Source: an uncultured Chloroflexota bacterium
Lineage (GTDB): Bacteria > Chloroflexota > Chloroflexia > Thermomicrobiales > UBA6265
Assembly (NCBI GenBank): GCA_937901745.1
Contig: CALGSZ010000150.1
Location: 1 to 10,878, forward strand
DNA: 10,878 nt
Direction of reading: 5' to 3'
Notes under the pieces: model-generated
The model's database searches: none
The model's input: only the letters and a program-made list of their open reading frames with translations
Told to the model about the DNA's origin: nothing
Translations under genes and position numbers: made by a program
In this document: positions 1 through 6,253 of the stretch, piece after piece
How positions within the stretch are numbered: position 1 is the stretch's first letter
Layout: the number at the start of each line of letters is the position of its first letter

Positions 1-2
1 CC

Positions 3-35
3 CCGCAGCCCCCTCCTGCGGTGAAATGGCATTTC
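3..35 (-). promoter_or_regulatory. Leader of a leftward gene: dyad and RBS-like hairpin
   Basis: Read on the minus strand this is the expected start of the transcript from the promoter at 47-76. Positions 23-35 form a dyad (GAAAT, three central bases, ATTTC) about 5-17 nt after the expected start point. Its arms match those of the classical IclR box, but the centre is three bases rather than one. Positions 3-8 and 16-21 can pair (CCGCAG/CTGCGG), placing an AGGAGG-type ribosome-binding sequence (12-17) partly in the loop. The gene it would serve begins beyond the left edge. The dyad and pairing are directly visible; the regulatory role is inference. Confidence 0.3.
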
Positions 36-46
36 GCAACGCCTGC

Positions 47-76
47 ATTCTAGGCAGGCCCCGTTGAGCGTGTCAA
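47..76 (-). promoter_or_regulatory. Near-consensus sigma-70-type promoter firing leftward
   Basis: On the minus strand, TTGACA (76-71) is followed after 18 bases by TAGAAT (52-47), a full -35 match and a 5/6 -10 match. The -10 box sits inside a dyad whose arms are GCCTGC (41-46) and GCAGGC (54-59), a typical position for a repressor site. A second small dyad (GGATC, five bases, GATCC; 91-105) lies just upstream of the -35. The promoter reads into a gene outside the window and separates it from the oxidoreductase unit. Confidence 0.6.
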
Positions 77-205
77 CACGAGTTGGTAAAGGATCGCACT
101 GATCCCGTCACCTTGGCAATTGGCGAAGCAAACAGCACCGACTTGGGACAGTCATTCAGGCTGCCCAATTCCTCCGCCAAGGCTTACCGGATTGGCGAGT
201 ACCGG

Positions 206-244
206 AAAACGCGCGCAGGACTAAGCGATTCTGAGAAGCGCGCG
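206..244 (-). terminator. Intrinsic terminator-like hairpin after the FAD oxidoreductase gene
   Basis: About 27 nt past the stop codon, the minus-strand RNA can form a 7-bp all-GC stem from positions 238-244 and 210-216, with a 21-nt loop and four U residues (209-206) directly after it. The loop is long and the U-run short, so termination may be partial. Its place between the last gene of the unit and the next leftward promoter fits an operon end. Confidence 0.5.
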
Positions 245-271
245 GGGGACATTGCAGGCTGAATCTTGCTG

Positions 272-1507
272 TTAGCGTGGAGTGTAGTAATTGGCGTACT
301 GCCAGACGCCGGCGGCGCGCAGCTCGTCCGCGCTCAGCGGCCGCGCGGCGAATCGGGCCGGGCTGAGAGGCGAAAGATCAAACGGTGGCTCGCCGCCGAC
401 GATCCACTCGGCAAGACAATGCCCGACGCCGGAGGAGAGGGAAAAACCGCTGCCGTTGCAGCCGGTTGCCAGCCAGAATCCACGCACGTCAGGCGACGGC
501 CCGACCAGCAGGCGACCGTCGGCGGTCATCGTGAAGGCGCCGCCCCGCTCCTCCTGCGCCGGGACGCCGGCGATAGCCGGCACGTCCCGCTGAACCAGCT
601 CCACGAAACGAGCGGTGAGCCGCCGATCGAGCGGCAGCATGTCGATAGTGAATCCTTGCACGTTCGGCGGTTCGAGGGGGAGCGGGTCGGGCTCGAATCC
701 GCCGACCATGATGCCGCCGCGCGCCGGCCGCAGGTACACCGCCGCGTCAATGATCCGCGCGATCGGGTAGGTAGCCTGTACGCCATTGATGGGCGCCGTG
801 ATGCGCAGCTCGTGCCGCACTGGCTGCACCAGCGCTCGCGCGCCCGCCATTTCCGCGACCCAAGGCGCCCAAATGCCGGCAGCGTCGACGACGACCGGCG
901 TCCGGATCTCGCCGCGCGGCGTCATGACGGCTTCGACCGCGCCACCAGCGACCCGGATGCCCGTCACCGGCGTATGGCCGATCACCCGCACGCCGAGCTT
1001 CTCCGCCGCCTGGTGATAGGCGAGAAGCATCGAGCGCGGCTCCTCGATGTAGATGTCGCCAGGAATGTAGTAGGCGCCGAGAAGGCGGTTGCCCTCGAGG
1101 TAGGGGCAGAGGCGGTGCGCCTCCCGGCCGTCAATGCGGTGGATCTCCACGCCCCAGCCGGCGGCGTCCTCAGCCTCTGTGTCGATCATCGCCGCGTGCG
1201 CCGGCGTCCGCGCGACGAGGACACTGCCCGATCGCACGCTCGGCATCGGCACGCCCGTCTCGCGCTCAAAATTGAGAACGATCTCGATACTGAGACGCGC
1301 AAGCCGCGTCACCGCCTCGCTAGTTTGGACCAGCTTGAACAGCCCCGCGGCCCGCGGCGAGACCTGCGTGCCCGGCTCATATTGGTCGAGAAGGACGACC
1401 CGACCGGCGCCCAGCTTGGCGAGGTGATACGCGCAGCTGAAGCCGAACGCTCCCGCCCCGACGACGACGGCGTCGGCTTCAGTCACGGGCAACGCGGTCT
1501 GGTCCAT
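272..1507 (-). CDS. FAD-dependent oxidoreductase, DAO (glycine/D-amino acid oxidase, sarcosine oxidase-like) family
   Basis: A 411-residue cytoplasmic flavoenzyme of the DAO fold. Members oxidise C-N bonds (sarcosine, dimethylglycine, D-amino acids, amino sugars) or glycerol-3-phosphate. The ADP-binding motif GAGAFG lies at residues 17-22 after a beta strand (AVVVG). A mid-protein VVDAAGIWAPWV segment (206-217) and a C-terminal GCNGSGFSLSSGVG segment (349-362) are the second and third FAD-contacting regions expected of the family. No C-terminal aminomethyltransferase (GcvT-like) domain is present, so this is the single-domain oxidase/dehydrogenase form. The ATG lies 28 nt after the preceding short-chain dehydrogenase stop and puts the FAD motif at the usual distance from the N-terminus. 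Only a weak GAGG precedes it, so coupled translation is possible. The substrate is unknown. As the last gene of a transporter unit it probably acts on the imported compound or a product of it. Confidence 0.85.
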   Translation of the reverse strand: MDQTALPVTEADAVVVGAGAFGFSCAYHLAKLGAGRVVLLDQYEPGTQVSPRAAGLFKLVQTSEAVTRLARLSIEIVLNFERETGVPMPSVRSGSVLVARTPAHAAMIDTEAEDAAGWGVEIHRIDGREAHRLCPYLEGNRLLGAYYIPGDIYIEEPRSMLLAYHQAAEKLGVRVIGHTPVTGIRVAGGAVEAVMTPRGEIRTPVVVDAAGIWAPWVAEMAGARALVQPVRHELRITAPINGVQATYPIARIIDAAVYLRPARGGIMVGGFEPDPLPLEPPNVQGFTIDMLPLDRRLTARFVELVQRDVPAIAGVPAQEERGGAFTMTADGRLLVGPSPDVRGFWLATGCNGSGFSLSSGVGHCLAEWIVGGEPPFDLSPLSPARFAARPLSADELRAAGVWQYANYYTPR

Positions 1508-1535
1508 CCTCAGCCCCGTGTTTGGGCGAGGAAGG

Positions 1536-2324
1536 TTACCCCTCCTCGCCCTGGAGCGCGCCGACCATTCGGAACTGCCCGGCCGTCAACCCGCCGTCAA
1601 CCGGCAGCGTGACGCCGGTGATCCAGGAAGCCTCGTCGGAAGCGAGGAAGAGCGCGGCGTGGGCCACGTCCTCCGGCTCCCCGACGCGGCCGAGCGGATA
1701 CCAGGCAGCCAGCTTCTCGAAGACCTGCGGATCCTTGGCGACGCGCTCACCCCAGATCGGCGTGCGGATCGTTCCCGGCGCGATGCAGTTGACGCGGACA
1801 CCGCGATCGCCGTAGCGGATCGCCATGTTCTGTGTCAGGTTGATCATGCCAGCCTTAGCGGCGCTGTAGGCTGCCTCCCCGAGAGCCTCCATGCCGTTTA
1901 CGGAGGCGATGTTGATGATGACACCGCGGCGACGCTCCAACATGCCGGGCAGCAGCGCCTTAGAGCAGAGGTAGACGCCCTTCAGCACGACGTTGAGGTT
2001 GAGGTCCCACTCCTCCTCGGAGATTTCGAGGATGTCGTTCCCGACCGATAACCCGGCGTTGTTGACCAGGATGTCCACGCGGCCGAAACGGCCGATCGCC
2101 GAGCGCGCCATTGCCGCGACGGAATCGGCTTTCGCCACATCGACCGGCAGGCCGATCGCTTCGCCACCGGCAGCAGCGATCCGCGCCGCCGTCTCCTCCG
2201 CCCGCTCCGGACGAAGGTCAGCGGCGACGATCTGAGCGCCCTCCTGCGCGAATCGCTCGCAGATCGCTCGCCCGATGCCGGAGCCGCCACCGGTCACCAA
2301 CGCGACAGTGTTCCGCAGTCGCAT
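1536..2324 (-). CDS. Short-chain dehydrogenase/reductase (classical SDR, NAD-preferring)
   Basis: A 262-residue classical SDR, the normal length for the family. The cofactor motif TGGGSGIG is at 11-18 and NNAG at 88-91. The catalytic tetrad is N111, S141, Y153 and K157 (YSAAK). D36 at the end of the second beta strand (AADL) predicts NAD(H) over NADP(H). Such enzymes interconvert secondary alcohols and ketones, and sugar or polyol dehydrogenases are frequent among those next to sugar ABC transporters. The ATG is preceded by GGGGAG at good spacing. The gene lies 198 nt behind the second permease and 28 nt ahead of the FAD oxidoreductase, so SDR and oxidase form a tight pair that may oxidise the same substrate in sequence. 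The family and catalytic residues are clear; the substrate cannot be told. Confidence 0.92.
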   Translation of the reverse strand: MRLRNTVALVTGGGSGIGRAICERFAQEGAQIVAADLRPERAEETAARIAAAGGEAIGLPVDVAKADSVAAMARSAIGRFGRVDILVNNAGLSVGNDILEISEEEWDLNLNVVLKGVYLCSKALLPGMLERRRGVIINIASVNGMEALGEAAYSAAKAGMINLTQNMAIRYGDRGVRVNCIAPGTIRTPIWGERVAKDPQVFEKLAAWYPLGRVGEPEDVAHAALFLASDEASWITGVTLPVDGGLTAGQFRMVGALQGEEG

Positions 2325-2346
2325 TCCCTACTCCCCATCAAGAACG

Positions 2347-2388
2347 AAAAACAAAGATCGGCGCGCGGCCTCTCTCGCCCCGGCCGCG
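2347..2388 (-). terminator. Possible weak terminator or attenuator just before the SDR gene
   Basis: In the minus-strand RNA, positions 2382-2388 and 2364-2370 form a 7-bp GC stem with an 11-nt loop. A U-rich stretch (UUUGUUUUU, 2355-2347) follows about eight bases later and ends just upstream of the SDR ribosome-binding site. The gap between stem and U-run is longer than ideal. A second dyad (GCACGA/TCGTGC, 2390-2395 and 2408-2413) lies next to it. It may lower expression of the SDR-oxidase pair relative to the transporter. No separate promoter for the pair was found. Confidence 0.3.
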
Positions 2389-2522
2389 TGCACGACATTT
2401 TCGCCGCTCGTGCTCATTCCCCGCGCGGTGCGCTTCGAGCATGCGCCAAGCTGGCGGTCACGGCGCCGACATTCGCGCGGCGACGGACCACCAGCGGAAC
2501 ATTTCGCGCTCGAGGCCCGAGA

Positions 2523-3437
2523 TCAGGTCTTGAGCGCACCCTCCTGCAGGCCTTTCATGTACCAGCGCTGCGAGATGGCGAAGGCAACGAGACCGGGCGT
2601 GATCGCCATGATGTAGAGCGCGGCGAGCCGCGGCCAGACCCAGGCGCCCATTCCGCCGGACGCGGTCGCGATGAAGACGGGCAGCGTCCGCGCCGAGGCA
2701 TCGTTCATGAGTGTCAGCGCGAGCAAGTACTCGCCCCAGGCCGCCACGAAGTTGACAATGATCACCACGACGACGCCGTTGCGAATGAGCGGCAACAGGA
2801 TGCCGAGCAGAGCCCGAAGCGAGCTCGCGCCGTCCACGCGCGCTGAATCGACGATCTCCTTCGGGATCGTCTCGAAGATGCCGCGCATGATGAAGACTGA
2901 GATCGCGACGCTCAGCGCGGTGTAGGGGAAGATCAACGTCCACGTCTTGTTGATGAAATTCAGAGTGTCCTGAACCTTGTAGATACCGATCAGGGCGGTG
3001 ACGCGGGTCGGGAAGAAGAGCGACGCGACGAGGAGCGCCGTGACGATCCGCTTCCCGGGCATCTTTAGGTGGACGAGCGCGTAGCCGCCGAGCACCGAGG
3101 CGATCGTCGCGCAGACGATCGTGCCGAGCGTGACGTAGACGCTGTTGACGAAGTTCTTCCGAACGTCCGGCTGCTTCTCCCACACCCATTCGTAATGCTG
3201 ATAGATGGGCGAGACGAAGGCCTTCGGCCAGACATACCGCTGGTACGCATCCGGCAAGGTCTTGAGAGACAGAAGGATGACCCAGGCCAGCGGGAAGAGG
3301 ACGATGATGCAGAAGGTGATGAGCACCGCGTGGCGCGCGATGGTGCCCCAGCGAATGCGTCGCCGAGGATGCCAGACGGCGACCTCTGCCTGGGCCCGTT
3401 CCCCGTATCGCGGTGCGGCGACTTCTTGTATCGCCAT
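2523..3437 (-). CDS. Carbohydrate ABC transporter permease, MalG-type (CUT1 family)
   Basis: A 304-residue inner-membrane permease of the binding-protein-dependent transport family. About six hydrophobic segments can be seen (roughly residues 35-58, 97-122, 131-150, 166-188, 220-243 and 270-290). The EAA-type loop that docks on the ATPase is at about 194-216, with SARVDGAS and the conserved glycine at 203. The C-terminus (QRWYMKGLQEGALKT) is the usual MalG-like ending. An N-terminal extension of about 30 polar residues precedes the first helix. The ATG is preceded by GGAGG five bases upstream. It follows the other permease gene after 47 nt. It should form a heterodimer with that permease and needs an ATP-binding subunit that is not encoded nearby. 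Confidence 0.93.
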   Translation of the reverse strand: MAIQEVAAPRYGERAQAEVAVWHPRRRIRWGTIARHAVLITFCIIVLFPLAWVILLSLKTLPDAYQRYVWPKAFVSPIYQHYEWVWEKQPDVRKNFVNSVYVTLGTIVCATIASVLGGYALVHLKMPGKRIVTALLVASLFFPTRVTALIGIYKVQDTLNFINKTWTLIFPYTALSVAISVFIMRGIFETIPKEIVDSARVDGASSLRALLGILLPLIRNGVVVVIIVNFVAAWGEYLLALTLMNDASARTLPVFIATASGGMGAWVWPRLAALYIMAITPGLVAFAISQRWYMKGLQEGALKT

Positions 3438-3484
3438 GACGTCCTCCGTCCGCGTAATGGTTCACTCAGCCCGCGCGTCGTGGA

Positions 3485-4441
3485 TTAGTCGCGCGAGCGG
3501 AAGAGATAGAACATGAAGGCAACGACAATGAGCATGAAGAGCGCGCCAAGCCAGCCGATCGCCGCGGCATAGCCACGCGGCTGCAAACCGGCGCCGAAGG
3601 CATTCTCATACATGTACACCGTCCAGGTGTACGTCGCGCGCTGGCGGTTGAATCCACCCATGATGAGGTATTCATCAATCACCGCCATGGCGGAGCCGAA
3701 GCGAATGACGGCCAGCACGAGGATGATCGGCATCAACCGCCAGAAGGTGATGCCCCAGAAGATCCGCCACTCGCCAGCGCCATCGACTCGCGCGGCATCG
3801 AAGATGTCTTTCGGAATGGTCGCCAACCCGGCGAGGAAGAACATCGTGTGGTAGCCGAGGCCCCACCACCACTCCATGACCGCGAGGGAGAAGAAGACGA
3901 GGCGCTCATCGGCAATCCACTGAGGCTGATTCGCCAGCGAATAGATATGGAAGACATCCACGAGGAAATAGTTGATCGGCCCAATGTAGAGGTCATACAT
4001 CCACCGCCAGAGGACGAAGATGAGCGGGGCGGGGATCATCGAAGGGATCAGGAGAATGAGCCGATACGTCGTAGCGAGCCGCTGGTTGGTGACACGATCG
4101 ACGAGGACCGCCAGCACCATCGGGATGAGGATCATCCCGGGGACGAAGATCGCCGTGAAGATGCCCGCGCGGAGGATACCCCGCCAGAAGAGCCCGTCGC
4201 GAAGCAGCTCGCGGTAATTCTGCAGCCCGATCCAATTCGGCGGGTTGGCATCGAGGAAGCGGTCATCCGTGAAGCTGATACGGAGCGCTTCGTAGATGGG
4301 GAGGATTTGCCACCCGACGAAGAAGATTACGACCGGGATGAGGTACGGCCAGGTGCGGAAGATGTCGAGGACGACTCGGAAGCCACCGGAAGATGTGCCC
4401 TGGCTTCGCCCTCTCTGGCCGGGCAGGGCAAGCTGTGCCAT
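3485..4441 (-). CDS. Carbohydrate ABC transporter permease, MalF/UgpA-type (CUT1 family)
   Basis: A 318-residue inner-membrane permease, the length of the short MalF-like/UgpA-like class. Hydrophobic segments lie near residues 30-55, 88-115, 125-147, 178-207, 237-260 and 292-314. The EAA loop includes DAARVDGAGEWRIFWGITF (215-233), very close to the family consensus. The segment NWIGLQNYRELLRD (69-82) is the typical periplasmic-side sequence after the first helix. The ATG has AGGAG five bases upstream. The gene follows the solute-binding protein gene across a 104-nt spacer holding a large hairpin, and precedes its partner permease by 47 nt. Gene order (binding protein, MalF-type, MalG-type) is standard for sugar, polyol or glycerol-phosphate importers. 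The transported solute cannot be inferred from the permease. Confidence 0.93.
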   Translation of the reverse strand: MAQLALPGQRGRSQGTSSGGFRVVLDIFRTWPYLIPVVIFFVGWQILPIYEALRISFTDDRFLDANPPNWIGLQNYRELLRDGLFWRGILRAGIFTAIFVPGMILIPMVLAVLVDRVTNQRLATTYRLILLIPSMIPAPLIFVLWRWMYDLYIGPINYFLVDVFHIYSLANQPQWIADERLVFFSLAVMEWWWGLGYHTMFFLAGLATIPKDIFDAARVDGAGEWRIFWGITFWRLMPIILVLAVIRFGSAMAVIDEYLIMGGFNRQRATYTWTVYMYENAFGAGLQPRGYAAAIGWLGALFMLIVVAFMFYLFRSRD

Positions 4442-4457
4442 GGTCTCTCCTGGCGCC

Positions 4458-4538
4458 GCGAGCAGGCAGCGTGGAGAGTGCGCCGGACGCCAGTTGACTG
4501 ACGCCCGGCGCGACGCTCGCTATGCGCTGCCTGCTCGC
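4458..4538. repeat. Long nested inverted repeat (intercistronic hairpin)
   Basis: GCGAGCAGGCAGCG (4458-4471) is an exact reverse complement of 4525-4538, giving a 14-bp perfect stem. Inside it, GCGCCGG (4480-4486) pairs perfectly with 4505-4511, and the apex CAGT-TG-ACTG (4491-4500) is again a small dyad flanked on both sides by ACGC. In the minus-strand transcript it begins seven bases after the binding-protein stop codon and ends six bases before the permease AGGAG. There is no U-run, so it is not an ordinary intrinsic terminator. A role in protecting the upstream binding-protein mRNA from 3' decay, as known for the malE-malF REP region of E. coli, is a reasonable inference. It could also be one copy of a dispersed genomic repeat. 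Confidence 0.75.
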
Positions 4539-4545
4539 TAGAGCA

Positions 4546-5952
4546 CTACTGCGGATCCTTACCCGTCTGCCGCTTGTACTCGGCGCGAGCCGCGTCCATC
4601 GCCTTCTGCATCGCGACCTTCGGATCGCTCTCCTCACCAGAGAGGTACTTGTGCCACTCCGGCCGAGCGACGTCGAACTGCGAAACAGCGAGCGGAGTCG
4701 GCGCGATCGCGCTGGCCTTCTCGAGGCCCTTCCAGATGTCGAGGGCCCACATGTTGGCCTGCAGGAAGTCGGGCGGATTGGCCTCCCACTCCTGCCAGAT
4801 CGACTGGTAGACCGGGATCTGGCCAACCGCGGTCACGCCCTCGTCCGGATTGCCGGTGATGCTGTTCTGGAAGATGCGCTGATCGCGGGTGACGGTGTTG
4901 ACGTACTGCGCCGCCTGCTCCTTGTTCGCGCCGTACTTGAAGAGGACCGCGCCGGTCGTCCAGAAGACGGTACCGCCAGCGCCACCCTCTTGAACCGGCA
5001 GCGCCGACAGGCGGAGCTGGCTCGGATCCGGCCAGGTGAAGGCGAAGCGCAGGTGCGCGTTCTGGTACTTAATGTAGTAGCAGGCCTGCTGCGCCGCGAA
5101 GGCCTTCTCGTCCGGGGTGTCGTTGACGCCGCCGTCAGAGGAGCCCGGCTGCAGCACGTCCGGATTGGCCAGCTCCATCATCCGCTTCATGATCTCCAGC
5201 GCCTGGATTGCGGCGTCGCTGTCGTACATGAACAGGCCATCCGGAGTGTAGACGTCGGTGCTGATCGAGTGCGTGATCGGAATGAGGGACCGCCAGTCGT
5301 GCGCGTCGAAGGTGAGGCCGAACGGCGCGGCGCCGCTGTCCTTGACCTTCTGCGCATTCGCGATGAACTCATCCCAGTTCTTCGGCGCCACCTCCGGGTC
5401 GAGCCCGGCCTTGGCGACCTGATCCGCGTTCCAACCCTGGACGATGACGTCGAGGAGGAACGGCCAGACGTAGAGCTGACCGTTGTAGGTGCCCTCTTCC
5501 CGAATCGCCGGGTGCAGGTCTTCCAGGACACCCTCCGGGAGGTACGGATCCCACGGCTCGATCGTGCCGGACTCGGCCATCGCCGTCATCTCGAGGAACG
5601 GCGTGACGCCGAAGTACATGTCCCAGGTGCTCTCTTGCTGCTGCGCCTCGGCAACGAAGCGGTCCAGCGAGAAGTTCTGGGTCGGAGCGACTTCCGCCTT
5701 GATCGGGAACGTCTGTCCGAATTCCTGGTTGACCGTCTCAAGTCCAGGGTGCAGCTGAACGATCCAGTTGTAATACGTGACCGTCAGCGTCCCTTCCTCG
5801 GCAGCCATCACCCGGGACGGCTCCTGCGCCAACGCGGCAAGCACCGGCGCGCTCAGCCCAAGCGCAGCGCCACGCTTGAGCACTTCGCGCCGGCTGATTC
5901 TGCCGGAGAGCGCGTCTTGGTATAGCGCACGGACTGCGGAATTCTCGTTCAC
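4546..5952 (-). CDS. Extracellular solute-binding protein of a sugar ABC importer, Tat-exported
   Basis: A 468-residue family 1 (SBP_bac_1-like) binding protein that captures the solute outside the membrane and delivers it to the two permeases encoded next. The N-terminus carries a twin-arginine motif SRREVLK (20-26) and a hydrophobic stretch AALGLSAPVLAALA (29-42), with a possible AxA-type cleavage near residues 48-51 (VMAA). There is no lipobox cysteine, and the only Cys lies deep in the mature domain. The mature protein is rich in Trp and Tyr (for example YYNWIV, WPFLLDVIVQGWNADQ), as expected of a carbohydrate site, and includes the family-typical FWTTGAVLFKYGANKEQAAQYVN segment in two parts. 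The start is GTG, preceded by GAGGAGG. It is the first gene of the unit and has a strong promoter and structured leader upstream. The solute is unknown. Confidence 0.93.
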   Translation of the reverse strand: MNENSAVRALYQDALSGRISRREVLKRGAALGLSAPVLAALAQEPSRVMAAEEGTLTVTYYNWIVQLHPGLETVNQEFGQTFPIKAEVAPTQNFSLDRFVAEAQQQESTWDMYFGVTPFLEMTAMAESGTIEPWDPYLPEGVLEDLHPAIREEGTYNGQLYVWPFLLDVIVQGWNADQVAKAGLDPEVAPKNWDEFIANAQKVKDSGAAPFGLTFDAHDWRSLIPITHSISTDVYTPDGLFMYDSDAAIQALEIMKRMMELANPDVLQPGSSDGGVNDTPDEKAFAAQQACYYIKYQNAHLRFAFTWPDPSQLRLSALPVQEGGAGGTVFWTTGAVLFKYGANKEQAAQYVNTVTRDQRIFQNSITGNPDEGVTAVGQIPVYQSIWQEWEANPPDFLQANMWALDIWKGLEKASAIAPTPLAVSQFDVARPEWHKYLSGEESDPKVAMQKAMDAARAEYKRQTGKDPQ

Positions 5953-5970
5953 CGGTGCCTCCTCTCATAT

Positions 5971-6025
5971 CGATGATCTGGCGCCAAGCCAGTCATCGTG
6001 GTGGCAAGAGCGCGACAGCGTCGCG
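5971..6025 (-). promoter_or_regulatory. Structured 5' leader of the transporter mRNA: two stem-loops
   Basis: Between the predicted start point (about 6043) and the binding-protein ribosome-binding site lie two dyads. CGCGAC-AGC-GTCGCG (6011-6025) is perfect, at about +18 to +32. CGATGA-T-CTGGC (5971-5982) pairs with GCCAG-TCATCG (5988-5998), giving 11 bp with one bulged base and a 5-nt loop. Either could be a repressor operator or an RNA structure protecting the 5' end. No known riboswitch fold is recognised. The pairing is seen; the function is inference. Confidence 0.4.
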
Positions 6026-6049
6026 TCCTCCATTTGCTGGACGGACGGG

Positions 6050-6079
6050 ATTGTAGGTAGCCGCCCGAGACAGTGTCAA
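6050..6079 (-). promoter_or_regulatory. Near-consensus promoter of the binding-protein/permease unit
   Basis: On the minus strand, TTGACA (6079-6074) and TACAAT (6055-6050) are separated by 18 bases, the same hexamer class and spacing as the promoter at 47-76. It gives a leader of roughly 90 nt before the GTG start at 5952. The rest of the 301-nt divergent spacer (5953-6253) holds the leader stem-loops, the palindrome at 6211-6228 and the ribosome-binding site of the rightward gene. No convincing rightward promoter was found there. Confidence 0.65.
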
Positions 6080-6210
6080 GCGATTTGGACAAGATTACAG
6101 GACTCGATTTCACGTGCTGAAACATTTTCCTAAGCGCGAGCGTTCTTGATCGTGGCCGGCATGGCCCGCAATGCGCCAGACTTAGCGAAGAGCTACCGAC
6201 TCGCTCGCGC

Positions 6211-6228
6211 GTGATCCGGCCGGATCAC
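6211..6228. promoter_or_regulatory. 18-bp perfect palindrome (operator candidate) upstream of the secreted-protein gene
   Basis: GTGATCCGGCCGGATCAC is identical to its reverse complement over all 18 bases. It ends 12 bases before the AAAGGAG ribosome-binding site at 6241-6247. It could bind a dimeric regulator, or fold in mRNA as a 7-bp stem with a GGCC loop close to the translation start. No known regulator motif is confidently matched. Confidence 0.5.
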
Positions 6229-6253
6229 ACGCATCGCCTGAAAGGAGTGCCGC

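Noticed and set aside
111..182. CCTTGGC (111-117) and GCCAAGG (176-182) inverted repeat as a possible attachment or insertion end
   Set aside because: Seven-base arms 58 bases apart in noncoding DNA with no transposase or recombinase nearby. Not above chance.
266..1612. Long plus-strand open frame of about 448 codons opposite the FAD oxidoreductase
   Set aside because: Arg/His/Asp-rich shadow translation of GC-rich coding DNA with no domain and no ribosome-binding site. The opposite frame carries clear FAD motifs.
2458..3465. Second minus-strand open frame overlapping the MalG-type permease
   Set aside because: Arg/His-rich, not hydrophobic. The permease frame has six membrane segments, an EAA loop and a good ribosome-binding site.
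4522..5925. Long plus-strand open frame opposite the solute-binding protein
   Set aside because: Arg/Leu-rich shadow frame. The minus strand encodes a full binding protein with Tat leader and ribosome-binding site.
6080..6210. Rightward promoter for the secreted-protein gene
   Set aside because: TTGGAC (6085) and TTGATC (6146) lack a credible -10 box at 16-18 bases.
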